Source: Ancylobacter koreensis
GTDB lineage: Bacteria > Pseudomonadota > Alphaproteobacteria > Rhizobiales > Xanthobacteraceae
DNA length: 64,000 nt
Direction of reading: 5' to 3'
NCBI RefSeq assembly: GCF_023016525.1
Contig: NZ_JALKCG010000007.1
Coordinates: 124,001-188,000 of the forward strand
In this document: in pieces, positions 9,901 through 20,437 of the stretch
How the letters are laid out: the number at the start of each line of letters is the position of its first letter
How positions within the stretch are numbered: the first letter of the stretch is position 1
Notes under the pieces: generated by a model
The model's database searches: none
Told to the model about the DNA's origin: nothing
Seen by the model: the letters and a program-made list of their open reading frames with translations, nothing else
Made by a program: the position numbers and the translations under genes

Positions 9901-10761
9901 TCAGCCGCGCTCGATCTGCCGGTCGCGGCGGATATGGCGGGCGATGTGCTGGGTGATGCGGTCGAGGATGACGGCGAGCACGACGATGGCGATGCCGGCC
10001 TGGAAGCCCTGGCCCGCCTCCAGCCGCTGGATCGCCTTCCACACCTCGCCGCCGAGCCCGCCGGCGCCGATCATGGCGGCGATCACCACCATGGAGAGCG
10101 CCAGCATGATGGTCTGGTTGATGCCGGCCATGATGGTGGGGATGGCGAGGGGAAGCTGAACCTTGAACAGCTTCTGCCAGCGGCTGGAGCCGAAGGCGTC
10201 GGCCGCCTCCACCAGCTCTGCCGGCGTCTGCATGATGCCGAGCGCGGTCAGCCGGATGGTGGGCGGCATGGCGAAGACGATGGTGGCGAAGCAGGCCGAC
10301 ACCGCGCCGAGCCCGAAGAAAGGGATGGCCGGGATCAGGTACACGAAGCTCGGCATGGTCTGCATCATGTCGAGCGCCGGCGCCACCACGCGCCAGAACC
10401 GCTTGCTGAGCGCCGCCGTCACGCCGATGGGAATGCCGATGGCGAGCGCGAACAGGGTGGACACCAGCACCAGCACAAGCGACTGCAGCGTCGCCCGCCA
10501 CAGTTCGAGGTTCCACAGGAAGGCGAAGCCGATCACCGTGGCGAGGGCGATGCGCGCCGTTGTGAGCCGCCAGACCAGCAGGCCGAAGGCGGCGATCACC
10601 AGCCAGGGCGGCAGGCCGACGAGGAAGTCGGTCGTGCCCTCGATGCCGGCGCCAACGACCGCGCTGACCGCGCGGGTGACGCCGGAAAAGTGCTCGGTCG
10701 CCCAGTCGAGGGCGACATCGCACCACTCGGCGAGCGGGATGCGGGGTATCTCAAACGCCAT
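9901..10761 (-). CDS. proW: Glycine betaine ABC transporter permease
   Basis: Inner-membrane permease of the osmoprotectant importer, 286 residues. An N-terminal amphipathic region (AEWCDVALDWATEHFSGVTRAV) is followed by hydrophobic segments from about residue 50 onward. The ABC permease EAA-type loop is visible as EAADAFGSSRWQKLFKVQLPLAIPTIMAGINQ (about 180-210), which contacts the ATPase. Length and arrangement match ProW/OpuAB. It lies between proV (11 bases upstream) and proX, clearly in one operon. Confidence 0.93.
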   Translation of the reverse strand: MAFEIPRIPLAEWCDVALDWATEHFSGVTRAVSAVVGAGIEGTTDFLVGLPPWLVIAAFGLLVWRLTTARIALATVIGFAFLWNLELWRATLQSLVLVLVSTLFALAIGIPIGVTAALSKRFWRVVAPALDMMQTMPSFVYLIPAIPFFGLGAVSACFATIVFAMPPTIRLTALGIMQTPAELVEAADAFGSSRWQKLFKVQLPLAIPTIMAGINQTIMLALSMVVIAAMIGAGGLGGEVWKAIQRLEAGQGFQAGIAIVVLAVILDRITQHIARHIRRDRQIERG

Positions 10762-10772
10762 GCCCGTCTCCC

Positions 10773-11972
10773 TCAGTGCGCGGTGTCGGCGCGGCGGCGC
10801 GCCAGCGCGGCCACCAGATCGGCATTGGCGATGACGCCGCGCAGCAGGCGCTCGGCATCGATCACGGCGATCTCGCCGCGCCCGCCGGCGAGCTTGGCGA
10901 CGGTTTCGTTGAGCGTTGCCGAGGTCGGCACGCAGGCCTCGCGGTCGCTCAGCAGCAGGCGCAACTCGGTCTCGCCGGCGCGCCTCAGCGTGTCCGCGTC
11001 GACCGTGCCCTGGAAGCGCCCCTCATGGCAGACGACCGTCATGACAGGCTCGCCGGTCTGGACGAGGCTCGCCAGCGCCTCGGCGGCGGTGCTCTGCCAG
11101 GGTTTGACGGCCGCCGGCGCGCGCATGGCGTCGCCGGCGGTGACGACGCCGAGCACGTCGATATGCTCGACGAAGCGGCGCACATAGTCGTCGGCCGGGT
11201 TGGCGAGGAAATCGGCGGCGGTGCCTTCCTGCACCACGCGCCCGTCCTTCATCAGCACGATGCGTCCGCCGAGCGCGATGGCCTCGTCGAGGTCGTGGCT
11301 TACGAAGACGATGGTCTTCTTCAGCCGCTTCTGCAGCGCGACGAGCTCCTGCTGCATGTCGCGCCGGATCAGCGGGTCGAGCGCGCTGAAGGCCTCGTCC
11401 ATCAGGAGCACGTCGGGATTGAGCGCCAGCGCACGGGCGAGGCCGGCGCGCTGCTGCATGCCGCCGGAAAGCTGGGAGGGATAATGCTGGTCCCAGCCTT
11501 TCAGGCCGACCGTCTCGATAGCCGCCAGCGCCCGCTCGCGCCGCGCCTCGGCGGCGACGCCCTGCACTTCGAGCCCGTACTCGACATTGCGCAGGATCGT
11601 GCGGTGGGGGAACAGCGCGAATTGCTGGAACACCATGCCGAAGCGCGTGCGGCGGAACTCCATCAGCGCCCGCTCATCGAGCGCGGTGACGTCGGTGTCG
11701 TCGACGAAGACGGTGCCCGAGGTCGGCTCGATCAGCCGGTTGATGCAGCGCAGGCAGGTCGACTTGCCCGAGCCGGACAGGCCCATGACGACGAGAATCT
11801 CGCCCTCGCCGACATCGAAGCTCACATCGTGCAGGCCGATGACGGCACCGGTCTGCTTTTGCACCTCTGCGCGGTTCTGCCCGGCCGCCAGCAGCGGCAG
11901 CGCCGCCCCGGCCTTGTCGCCGAAGATCTTGGTGAGGCCCCGGACCCGGATGCGTGGCTTTGCTTCGCTCAT
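10773..11972 (-). CDS. proV: Glycine betaine ABC transporter ATP-binding protein
   Basis: Cytoplasmic ATPase of the betaine importer, 399 residues. It has Walker A GLSGSGKST (about 63-71), signature LSGGMQQRAGLARAL (about 165), Walker B VLLMDEAFSALDP (about 185) and the H-loop VFVSHDLDEA. The C-terminal 120 residues form a CBS-like region, the part that senses ionic strength in OpuA-type ATPases. The start MSEAKPRIRVRGL at 11972 is preferred because upstream in-frame codons lack homology. The gene order V-W-X is standard. Osmotic induction is likely but no operator is visible. Confidence 0.93.
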   Translation of the reverse strand: MSEAKPRIRVRGLTKIFGDKAGAALPLLAAGQNRAEVQKQTGAVIGLHDVSFDVGEGEILVVMGLSGSGKSTCLRCINRLIEPTSGTVFVDDTDVTALDERALMEFRRTRFGMVFQQFALFPHRTILRNVEYGLEVQGVAAEARRERALAAIETVGLKGWDQHYPSQLSGGMQQRAGLARALALNPDVLLMDEAFSALDPLIRRDMQQELVALQKRLKKTIVFVSHDLDEAIALGGRIVLMKDGRVVQEGTAADFLANPADDYVRRFVEHIDVLGVVTAGDAMRAPAAVKPWQSTAAEALASLVQTGEPVMTVVCHEGRFQGTVDADTLRRAGETELRLLLSDREACVPTSATLNETVAKLAGGRGEIAVIDAERLLRGVIANADLVAALARRRADTAH

Positions 11973-12141
11973 GCGCTCCCCTCTTATTGAGGCGAGTGTC
12001 GGGCGCATGGCTGCCATGCCGATTGGACGGATGCGACAATGGGGGCTGCAAAGACGACAGCAGGGTGACAGGGCACCTCCGCAGTTGCGTCCGGCTCAAC
12101 AGGGCCGTTGCGTCGGGCGCAATAAAGCCGCTCCCGGCCGG

Positions 12142-13146
12142 TCAGCCGCCGCTCCAGCGGTCGCGCCACGCGGGGAGCGTGCCGGGCTGGGGCAGGGCGG
12201 TGGCCTCATAGATGGCGCGGGCGCAGGCGCGGGCGAGCGCGCGCACCACCGCATCGCCGATCAGCGCGAGGTCGAAGATCGGGTCGGCGAGCGGACGCCG
12301 GCCGGTGGCGGCGGCGAAGATGGTGTCGCCATCGAGCGGGCTGTGCACCGGCCAGATGGCGTGGGCGTAGCCGTCATGCGCCATCACCGCGAGCCGCTTG
12401 CATTGGGCCTTGGTCAGCGCCGCGTCGGTAGCGACGATGGCGATGGTGGTGTTGGCGCCCGGCGGCAGTCCCTTCAGCAATGGCCGCTCCGGCAGCGGCG
12501 GCAGGGGGTAGGGCAGGCCGAGGCCGCCGAACTCACCGTTCCGCTCGAAGGGGGCTGCCCGGAAATGCGGCCCGCCGTTGAGATTGACCGTGCCGCAGGC
12601 GTTCACCGCCACCAGCGCGCCGACCGTGTGGCCGCTTGGCGCCACCGCCGAGGCCGAGCCGAGGCCGCCCTTGAAGTCGACCGTCGTCGCGCCCGTGCCG
12701 GCACCAGCCGTGCCGAGCGCGAAGTCGAGGCCGCCCTCCCACGCGGCCTGCGCCGCCCGGTAGCCAAGCTCGCGATAGGGCGAGAAGCGGCCCCACGCCT
12801 TGTCGCCGCCATTGATGAGGTCGAACAGCACCGCACCGGGGACGATGGGCACCCGCGCATCGCCGACGGGAAAGCCGAGACCCCGCTCGGCCAGCGCCGC
12901 CATGACACCCCCCGCCGCGTCGAGCCCGAACGCCGAGCCGCCCGACAGGGTGAGCGCGTGGATAGCCCCGACCGTCTCGTCCGGCGCCAGCAGGTCGGTC
13001 TCCCGCGTGCCGGGCCCGCCGCCGCGCACATCGACCGAGGCGACGGTCGGTTCGTCGAAGATGACCGTGGTGACGCCCGAGGCGAGGTCGAGGTCGGTGG
13101 CGTTGCCAACCTTCAGGCCGGCGACGTCGGTGATCAGGTTACGCAT
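12142..13146 (-). CDS. P1 family peptidase (DmpA/BapA-like, S58)
   Basis: A 334-residue member of the P1 family of N-terminal nucleophile aminopeptidases, which self-cleave to expose a Ser/Thr nucleophile. Visible family blocks are GLKVGNATD (N-terminus), VRGGGPGTRETD (about 42-53), LSGGSAFGLDAAGGVM (about 68-83) and the NTTIAIVATDAALTKAQ segment (about 240) that carries the likely autocleavage and nucleophile site. No signal peptide, so cytoplasmic. Characterised relatives release N-terminal D-Ala or beta-amino acids; the substrate here is unknown. It is divergent from ccdA. Confidence 0.88.
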   Translation of the reverse strand: MRNLITDVAGLKVGNATDLDLASGVTTVIFDEPTVASVDVRGGGPGTRETDLLAPDETVGAIHALTLSGGSAFGLDAAGGVMAALAERGLGFPVGDARVPIVPGAVLFDLINGGDKAWGRFSPYRELGYRAAQAAWEGGLDFALGTAGAGTGATTVDFKGGLGSASAVAPSGHTVGALVAVNACGTVNLNGGPHFRAAPFERNGEFGGLGLPYPLPPLPERPLLKGLPPGANTTIAIVATDAALTKAQCKRLAVMAHDGYAHAIWPVHSPLDGDTIFAAATGRRPLADPIFDLALIGDAVVRALARACARAIYEATALPQPGTLPAWRDRWSGG

Positions 13147-13260
13147 TCACGTCCTCGTCTTTCGCGCATCACATCACGGGGAGGGCCAAGACACCGCATT
13201 GCGCCGGCGGGTGCGGCGGTGCAATGGGAAGCTCCCGGGAACGGCAGGGTTGCGCATTTC

Positions 13261-13992
13261 ATGGCTGACGTCACTCTTCCGGCCGCCTTCGCGGCCGGCA
13301 TCGCCAGCTTCGCCTCGCCCTGCGTGCTGCCGCTGGTGCCGCCCTATCTCTGCTACCTCGCGGGAACCAGCCTCGACCAGATCACCCACAAGGCGCCGAC
13401 CGACGTCGCCGCGTGGCGCACGCTGGGGGCGGCGGGGCTGTTCGTGGCCGGCTTCTCCACCGTCTTCGTCGCGCTCGGGGCCGGCGCCTCGGTGGCGGGC
13501 GGCTATCTCAGGCTTTATTCGCAGGAACTCGCCATCGTCGCCGGTGTCGCGATCCTGCTGATGGGGCTGCATTTCCTCGGCATATTGCGCCTCGGCTGGC
13601 TCACCCGGAGCAAGCGCGTGCATGTCGACGCGCCGTCGACGCTGGCGGGGGCCTATGTGATGGGCCTCGCCTTCGCCTTCGGCTGGACTCCCTGCATCGG
13701 CCCGGTGCTGGCGGCGATCCTGGCGGTGGCGGCCAGCGAACAGACGCTGACGCGCGGTGCCGGCCTGCTCGCCACCTATTCCGCCGGTCTCGGTGTGCCC
13801 TTCCTCCTCGTGGCGGCGATGGCCCGCCCGGCGCTCGGCCTGCTCGGCCATGCCCGGCGCTACCTGCCCGTCGTCGAGAAGGTGATGGGCGGCCTGCTGG
13901 TGCTGACCGGCATCGGCTTCCTCTCCGGCTGGATGGCCGAGGTCAGCTTCTGGCTGCTGGAGACCTTCCCGGCACTGTCCGCCATCGGCTGA
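13261..13992 (+). CDS. ccdA: Cytochrome c biogenesis protein CcdA
   Basis: Inner-membrane thiol:disulfide transporter that passes reductant from thioredoxin across the membrane for cytochrome c maturation. The 243-residue product matches the DsbD-type transmembrane domain: SPCVLPLVPPYLCYL (about 18-32) and GWTPCIGPVL (about 140-149) carry the paired redox cysteines and prolines, with about six hydrophobic segments. The ATG at 13261 is chosen because the family core begins there, although the frame stays open far upstream. No other cytochrome maturation gene is adjacent. Confidence 0.9.
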   Translation: MADVTLPAAFAAGIASFASPCVLPLVPPYLCYLAGTSLDQITHKAPTDVAAWRTLGAAGLFVAGFSTVFVALGAGASVAGGYLRLYSQELAIVAGVAILLMGLHFLGILRLGWLTRSKRVHVDAPSTLAGAYVMGLAFAFGWTPCIGPVLAAILAVAASEQTLTRGAGLLATYSAGLGVPFLLVAAMARPALGLLGHARRYLPVVEKVMGGLLVLTGIGFLSGWMAEVSFWLLETFPALSAIG

Positions 13993-14115
13993 GCCTCGCG
14001 GCTGGCGGCCGCGTGCCTGCGGCCCGGCCGGCTGCAACATGGCAGCCTCTACGAGGAACCGCCGCCGCCGGGGCGCCCGGCGGCGAGGGGCAATCGGTAC
14101 GCATGCGGCAAAACA

Positions 14116-14143
14116 AAACCCGCCGGATCGCTCCGGCGGGTTT
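14116..14143 (-). terminator. Hairpin terminator between ccdA and livK
   Basis: A 12-bp stem, AAACCCGCCGGA (14116-14127) with TCCGGCGGGTTT (14132-14143). On the minus strand the loop is GCGA (a GNRA tetraloop) and the stem runs into TTGTTTTG, so it fits livK transcripts. The A/T-ended symmetric stem could also stop ccdA transcripts on the plus strand. Confidence 0.7.
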
Positions 14144-14194
14144 CGTGTCGTGTCGGGAGTGCGGGGCGCTGCGGGAGCGCCCCGACCTGCCGGA

Positions 14195-15295
14195 TCAGAG
14201 CTCGGTGTAGCCGCCGTCCTTCCAGACGTAGACGACGTAGTCGAGATTGGTGCGGTCACCCTTCTTGTCGAAGGTGAGCGTGCCGAGCACGGTGTTGAAC
14301 TTGGCGCCCGAGTGCACGTATTCGGCCACCTTCTTGGGGTCGAGCGACTTGGTGGCGTCGGCAGCCTGCTGGATCACCTGGCCGGCGGCGTAGGAGTAGA
14401 GCACGTAGCCTTCCGGATCGATGCCCTTCTTCTTGAACTCCTCGACAACCTTGGCAGCCGCCGGGTTGTTGCGCGGATCGGGACCGAAGGTCATGAGGGT
14501 GCCAGCGGCGCCCGGACCGGCGATGGTCCAGTATTCCTTGTCGGTGATGCCGTCGCCCGAGAACAGGACGGTCGACAGGCCCTGGTCGCGCATCTGGCGG
14601 ACGAGCAGGCCGGCTTCGGTGTGCAGGCCACCGTAGTACAGCACGTCGACGTTCGCGGCCTTCAGCTTCGAGACGAGAGCGGAGTAGTCCTTCTCGCCCG
14701 GGTTGATGCCCTCATAGACGACCTCGGTGACGCCGCCGGCGTTGAGGCCCTTCTTCGTCTCATCGGCCAGACCCTTACCGTAGGGGGTCTTGTCGTGGAC
14801 GATGGCGATCTTCTTGCCCGTGAGGTTCTTCAGGATGTACTCGGAGGCGACGGCGCCCTGCTGGTCGTCGCGGCCGCAGGTGCGGAACACGTTCGACAGG
14901 CCGCGCTCGGTCAGCTTCGGGTTGGTCGAGGCCGGCGAAATCGCCAGCACGCCGCCTTCGGCATACTGCTCGGAGGCCGGGATCGACACGCCCGAGTTGA
15001 AGTGGCCGATCACGAACTTCACGCCGTCGGCGATGAACTTGTTCGCCACCGAGACGCCCTGCTCGGGCTTGGAGGCGTCGTCGCCGACGACGATCTCGAT
15101 CTTCTGGCCCTGGAGGCCGCCGGCCGCATTCACGTCGGCCGCCCACTGCTCGGCACCGTTCTTGAGCTGGGCGCCGAAGGTGGCATTGGCGCCGGTCATC
15201 GGACCGCCGACGCCGACCTTTACCTGCGCCGATGCCGGGGCGGCCAGGGCCGCCATGGCGCCGAGCGCGATGCCGGCAAACAGAAGCTTCTTCAT
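14195..15295 (-). CDS. livK: Branched-chain amino acid ABC transporter substrate-binding protein
   Basis: Periplasmic Leu/Ile/Val-type binding protein of 366 residues. A signal peptide (MKKLLFAGIALGAMAALAAP, cleavage near SAQ-VK) precedes a type I periplasmic fold: VGVGGPMTGANATFGAQLKNGA, then VVGDDASKPEQGVSVANKFI and VIGHFNSGVSIPAS (about 75-90), the loop that contacts the ligand's amino and carboxyl groups. It is the last gene of livH-M-G-F-DUF6867-livK, 128 bases after the DUF6867 gene. That larger gap may allow a separate promoter or processing for higher expression of the binding protein. Confidence 0.92.
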   Translation of the reverse strand: MKKLLFAGIALGAMAALAAPASAQVKVGVGGPMTGANATFGAQLKNGAEQWAADVNAAGGLQGQKIEIVVGDDASKPEQGVSVANKFIADGVKFVIGHFNSGVSIPASEQYAEGGVLAISPASTNPKLTERGLSNVFRTCGRDDQQGAVASEYILKNLTGKKIAIVHDKTPYGKGLADETKKGLNAGGVTEVVYEGINPGEKDYSALVSKLKAANVDVLYYGGLHTEAGLLVRQMRDQGLSTVLFSGDGITDKEYWTIAGPGAAGTLMTFGPDPRNNPAAAKVVEEFKKKGIDPEGYVLYSYAAGQVIQQAADATKSLDPKKVAEYVHSGAKFNTVLGTLTFDKKGDRTNLDYVVYVWKDGGYTEL

Positions 15296-15423
15296 GAACT
15301 TCTCTCCTACTGCTGGAAGGATGGTATTCGCGGCCTGATCGGCGCGGCGGCTGTCGCCCCGTGCCGGTATCATGCCTTTTTCCGTGCTCTTGTCGACGAG
15401 CAAGCGAAACATGGTGAAGGGGC

Positions 15424-15900
15424 TCACGCGGTTCCGTCGGGCGCCCGGCCGGCCGTATCCTCCGACCAGCCGAAGGTGCCGGACTGGCGGTAGATCCAAC
15501 CATAGCGTGCGGACATCTGCCTGGCACGCTCGGCCCGGAAGCCCAGCGTCGCCAGCGCGACCAGGAAAGCGGTGTCGGTCAGGAAGTAGTGCAGCGAGAG
15601 CAGCGTGCCCTCGAACAGCGCGAAGTGGAAGAAGCGCACCACGCAGCCCAGCAGGATCGCGTAGAGCACCGCCTGCCGGTAGGTGCGCCAGGTTCCGGCG
15701 ATGGAGCGCCCGGTGAGCCAGGCGGCGCCGCCGCCGAGGACGATGGTGACGAGGATGAAGTCGCTGCGTGACACCTCGACGACGAGCCACGGCGCCAGCA
15801 CCGCCGAGACGATGACCGCCGCGACGATGAGGGCCGGCAGCACCACCGCGAGGCTGAGGGAGCTGCCCTGCGAGACCAGGGTTCCGCTGTGCCGGGCCAT
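15424..15900 (-). CDS. DUF6867 family membrane protein in the liv operon
   Basis: A 158-residue protein with hydrophobic segments at about 17-38, 47-62, 79-95 and 105-117 and a conserved-looking charged C-terminal part (RARQMSARYGWIYRQSGTFGW). The match is to DUF6867, which in Hyphomicrobiales is found between livF and the binding-protein gene. The start overlaps the livF stop as TGATG, showing translational coupling. Its role is unknown; the constant position suggests an accessory part of the branched-chain amino acid importer, but that is inference. Confidence 0.75.
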   Translation of the reverse strand: MARHSGTLVSQGSSLSLAVVLPALIVAAVIVSAVLAPWLVVEVSRSDFILVTIVLGGGAAWLTGRSIAGTWRTYRQAVLYAILLGCVVRFFHFALFEGTLLSLHYFLTDTAFLVALATLGFRAERARQMSARYGWIYRQSGTFGWSEDTAGRAPDGTA

Positions 15901-16672
15901 CAGTGCGCCCCTCCTTCGAGATAGGCGGCGCGCACTTCCGGCCGCTCCAGCAGTTCGCGGCCTTCGCCGGAAAGGGTGACGAGGCCGTTCACCAGCACAT
16001 AGCCGCGATGGGCGAGCTTGAGCGCGTGGAAGGCGTTCTGCTCGACCAGGAACACGGTGAGCCCTTCCGTGCGGTTGAGCTCGCGGATGGCGTCGAATAT
16101 CTGCCGCACGATCAGCGGGGCGAGCCCGAGCGAGGGCTCGTCCAGCATCAGCAGGCGCGGCCGGCTCATCAGCGCGCGGCCGATGGCGAGCATCTGCTGC
16201 TCGCCGCCCGACAGCGTGCCGCCGCGCTGGTTGATGCGCTCCTTGAGGCGCGGAAACAGGGTGAAGACCTTCAGGAGGTCCTCGTCGAAATGGCTGAAGC
16301 CGTCGACCGAGGCGCCCATCTGCAGGTTTTCGAACACGGTCATGCGCGGGAAGATGCGCCGCCCCTCGGGGGACTGGGCGATCTTGAGCTGCGCGATCTC
16401 GTGGGTCGGCACCTTGGTGATGTCGCGGCCCTCATAGACGATCGAGCCTTCGCGCGGGCGCGGCTGGCCGAAGATCGTCATCATCAGGGTCGACTTGCCG
16501 GCGCCGTTGGAGCCGATCAGCGTGACGATCTCGCCCTTGTAGACGTCCACGTCGACGCCCTTCAGGGCCATGATGTTGCCGTAGAAGGTCTTGACGCCGC
16601 GCACCGACAGCATGGGCGCATCCGTGCGGACGGGGGCCCCGACAGCCGGCGGGGCGGCGGTGAGGGTATCGC

Positions 16673-16676
<4 letters not shown>
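15900..16676 (-). CDS. livF: Branched-chain amino acid ABC transporter ATP-binding protein LivF
   Basis: Second ATPase of the importer, 258 residues. Walker A GSNGAGKST (about 55-63), signature LSGGEQQMLAIGRAL, Walker B LLMLDEPSLGLAP and the LivF-specific EGRRIFPRMTVFENL block are visible. The start is GTG at 16676, which overlaps the livG stop as GTGA; an internal ATG (MLSVRGVKTFYG) could also be used, but the coupling favours GTG. It acts with LivG under the LivHM channel. Confidence 0.92.
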
Positions 16677-17631
<955 letters not shown>

Positions 17632-17632
<1 letters not shown>

Positions 17633-19077
17633 CAGCCGTGGCCCTCCTTCACGAGATCGCCGGATACCGATTTGCGCTCCTTGAGGAAGATCGTCGGATC
17701 GCGGGTCGAGACGAGGCCGCGCGGCTTCCACACCATGATGGCCACCATGGCGAAGCCGAAGATCAGCATGCGGTAGAGGCTGGGATCGAAGTCATTGCCG
17801 AAGAGCTGGGTGAGGAAGCCGAGATTGCGCAGCATCTCCATGCCGCCCATCATCACCGCCGCCGCCACCGCGACGCCGATCTGCGAGCCCATGCCGCCCA
17901 GCACGACGATGGCGAGGATCATCGCCGAGACGTCGAAGGTGAAGCTTTCCGGGCTCACGAAGCCGGCGCGCACCGCGAAGAAGCAGCCGGCGAAGCCGCC
18001 GAACATGGCGCCGGTGGCGAAGGCGGAGAGCTTGGTCGTGGTGGTGTTGATGCCGAGCGAGCGGCAGGCGATCTCATCCTCGCGCAGCGCTTCCCAGGCG
18101 CGGCCGACCGGCAGGCGGCGCAGCCGAACCGTGGCGAAGGCGGTGATCAGCGCCAGCACCAGGATGACGAAGTAGAGGAAGACGATGCGGTGCATCGGGT
18201 TGAATTCGAGCCCGAACAGCGCCGCGAAGCCGTTCTCGCTGGCATTGAAGGGAATGCCGAAGAAGGTCGCGCGCGGGATCGAGGCGATGCCGGCGCCGCC
18301 ACCGGTGAAGTCGACCCAGTTGATCAGCACGAGGCGGATGATCTCGCCGAAGGCCAGCGTCACGATGGCGAGATAGTCGCCACGCAGGCGCAGCACCGGG
18401 AAGCCGAGGATCATGCCCCAGACGCCGGCGAACAGTCCCGCCATCGGCAGGCAGATCCAGAACGCCCAGTTCGCCCAGAAGGTCTCGCCCAGAAGCCCGG
18501 CGAAGAACTCATTCACCGGGGTGGAGGTGGCCAGCAGCGCGTAGGTGTAGGCGCCCACCGCGTAGAAGGCGACGTAGCCGAGGTCGAGCAGGCCGGCGAG
18601 GCCGACCACGATGTTCAGGCCCCAGCCCAGCATCACATAGGTGAGGATGAGGATGCCGAGGTCGATGAGGTAGCGGCTCTCGTTCCAGCCACCCATCGCG
18701 TAGAAGGAAATGAACGGGAACGCCGCCGCGAAGGCCAGCAGGGCGGGCTTCACGCCCGGCCCGACAGTGGCGCCGAGGCGGTCGAACACGCTCGGCCCGC
18801 TGCGGGTCTTGGGTACGCGGTTGGGCGACCAGACGGTGAGGTTCAGCAGCAGCCGGCCGGCGAAGATGATGCCGACCATGACGGCGAGCAGGCCGGGCCG
18901 GTAGCCGAGGCCCAGCGCACCGTCGATGATGATGGTCTGGAAGCCGATGAGCGGTCCCAGCAGGCCGATCGCGATCAGGCCGGTGATCAGCGCGTCCTTG
19001 AAGGCGTGGGCGAAGAGCGAGCCGGCATCGCCGGCCTTGGCCGCGGCGGGGGCGGTTTCGGCGGTCTGGACAGCCAT
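17632..19077 (-). CDS. livM: Branched-chain amino acid ABC transporter permease LivM
   Basis: Inner-membrane permease, 481 residues with an N-terminal extension carrying extra hydrophobic segments (about 28-75) before the LivM core. The core motifs [31 protein letters not shown] (about 165-195) and the coupling loop [22 protein letters not shown] (about 335) are present. It starts 11 bases after livH and overlaps livG. With LivH it forms the membrane channel. Confidence 0.93.
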
Positions 19078-19088
19078 GATGCGCGACC

Positions 19089-20006
19089 TCAGACCTTCTC
19101 AACCTCAGGCCGCCCCAGCAGGCCCTGCGGCATGAAGATGAGCGTGATGGCGAGGATGGAGAACGCCGCCACGTCCTTGTATTCGATGGAGAAATAGGCC
19201 GACCAGAAGGTCTCGATGAGCCCGATCAGCAGCCCGCCGAGCACCGCGCCGGGCAGCGAGCCGATGCCTCCGAGCACTGCAGCGGTGAACGCCTTCACGC
19301 CGGGCACGAAGCCGTCGGCGAAGTTCGCGACGCCGTAATACATCAGGTACATCACGCCGGCGACGGCGGCGAGCGCGGCGCCGATGACGAAGGTCAGCGA
19401 GATGGTGTGGTCGACATTGATGCCGAGCAGCGCGGCCATCTTGCGGTCCTGCTCGCAGGCGCGCTGGGCGCGGCCGAGCGAGGTCTTCTGGACGAGATAC
19501 CAGAAGCCGGCCAGCAGCACGGCGGTGGCGACCATGATGATGACCTGCTTCCACGCCAGCGTGACCTGGTAGGAGCCCGAATCCATCAGCACGATCACGT
19601 CGGTGATCATGGGCGGCACCGGCTTGTTGCGCGGGCCCTGCGTGACCTGGACGAAATTGGCGAGGAAGATCGACATGCCGATCGCCGAGATCATCGGCGC
19701 GAGGCGGAAGGAGCCGCGCAGCGGCCGGTAGGCGACACGTTCGATCGCCCAGTTCACCAGCGAGGTGAAGAACATCGCCACCACCAGCACGATGGCCAGC
19801 GCCAGGAAGATGGAGGTGATGCCGATCACCGTGGTGAGTAGCAGGAAGCAGATCAGCGCGATGAAGGCGGAGACCATGAACACGTCGCCATGGGCGAAGT
19901 TCACCATGCCGATGATGCCGAACACCATTGTGTAGCCGATGGCGATCAGCCCGTAGATCGAGCCGAGCGTCAGCCCGTTGATGAGCTGCTGAACGAAAAT
20001 TTCCAT
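19089..20006 (-). CDS. livH: Branched-chain amino acid ABC transporter permease LivH
   Basis: Inner-membrane permease, 305 residues, starting [30 protein letters not shown], the hallmark LivH N-terminus. The GMVNFAHGD motif (about 33-41) and the coupling loop [16 protein letters not shown] (about 180-195) are visible. First gene of the operon; its promoter should lie in 20007-20200. It works with LivM, LivG, LivF and LivK to import branched-chain or other hydrophobic amino acids. Confidence 0.94.
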   Translation of the reverse strand: MEIFVQQLINGLTLGSIYGLIAIGYTMVFGIIGMVNFAHGDVFMVSAFIALICFLLLTTVIGITSIFLALAIVLVVAMFFTSLVNWAIERVAYRPLRGSFRLAPMISAIGMSIFLANFVQVTQGPRNKPVPPMITDVIVLMDSGSYQVTLAWKQVIIMVATAVLLAGFWYLVQKTSLGRAQRACEQDRKMAALLGINVDHTISLTFVIGAALAAVAGVMYLMYYGVANFADGFVPGVKAFTAAVLGGIGSLPGAVLGGLLIGLIETFWSAYFSIEYKDVAAFSILAITLIFMPQGLLGRPEVEKV

Positions 20007-20437
20007 ATTGGTTTCCGGCTCCCCTCAGCCGTTTCTGCGGAAGGCGCCTGCCCAGGCTTTTGCATAAATTCTGATCGTGCCCGTAGCGTATGCGCCCCTG
20101 ACTCTTAGCGTGCACCGCGCTCCGATACAATTCGATCGAAAGACGAAATGCAATCGATCGAAAGAGGTGATACAGAGGTAATTAAACACCTAATTTTCAA
20201 AGTTCGTTGCGACTCAAGCGCTTATTGCGGCGCTTCCGCGTCACCGACGTGTCTGGAAGGTTCATCTTTCCGTCACTCTTCCGCCATGGCGGGGTCACGA
20301 AAGCCGGGCGCTTTCCAAAATCGCGTCCGGGGAGTTATGCACATCGGGTTCTGCCGGCCGCGCCGGGCCGGAACGATGTGCACAACGGACGCTGCGCGGG
20401 GCCAATACCGGCGGCGGCGAAGGAAGGCGGGAGCGGT
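20007..20437. other. Divergent promoter region of livH and the flavin reductase gene
   Basis: About 430 bases with no convincing gene. The stretch 20120-20215 is much more AT-rich than its surroundings and is the likely site of the divergent promoters. It contains two direct copies of TCGATCGAAAGA (listed separately) and a short inverted element, AGGTAATTAAACACCT (20177-20192). Open frames running through the region on the plus strand are extensions of the flavin reductase frame. Confidence 0.5.
20132..20165. promoter_or_regulatory. Two direct TCGATCGAAAGA repeats, candidate operator
   Basis: Identical 12-base copies at 20132-20143 and 20154-20165, 22 bases apart start to start, about two helical turns, so both face the same side of the DNA. 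Each contains the palindrome TCGATCGA. They lie 126-159 bases upstream of livH and about 270 bases upstream of the flavin reductase start. A cooperative regulator site is inferred; the protein is unknown. Confidence 0.4.
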
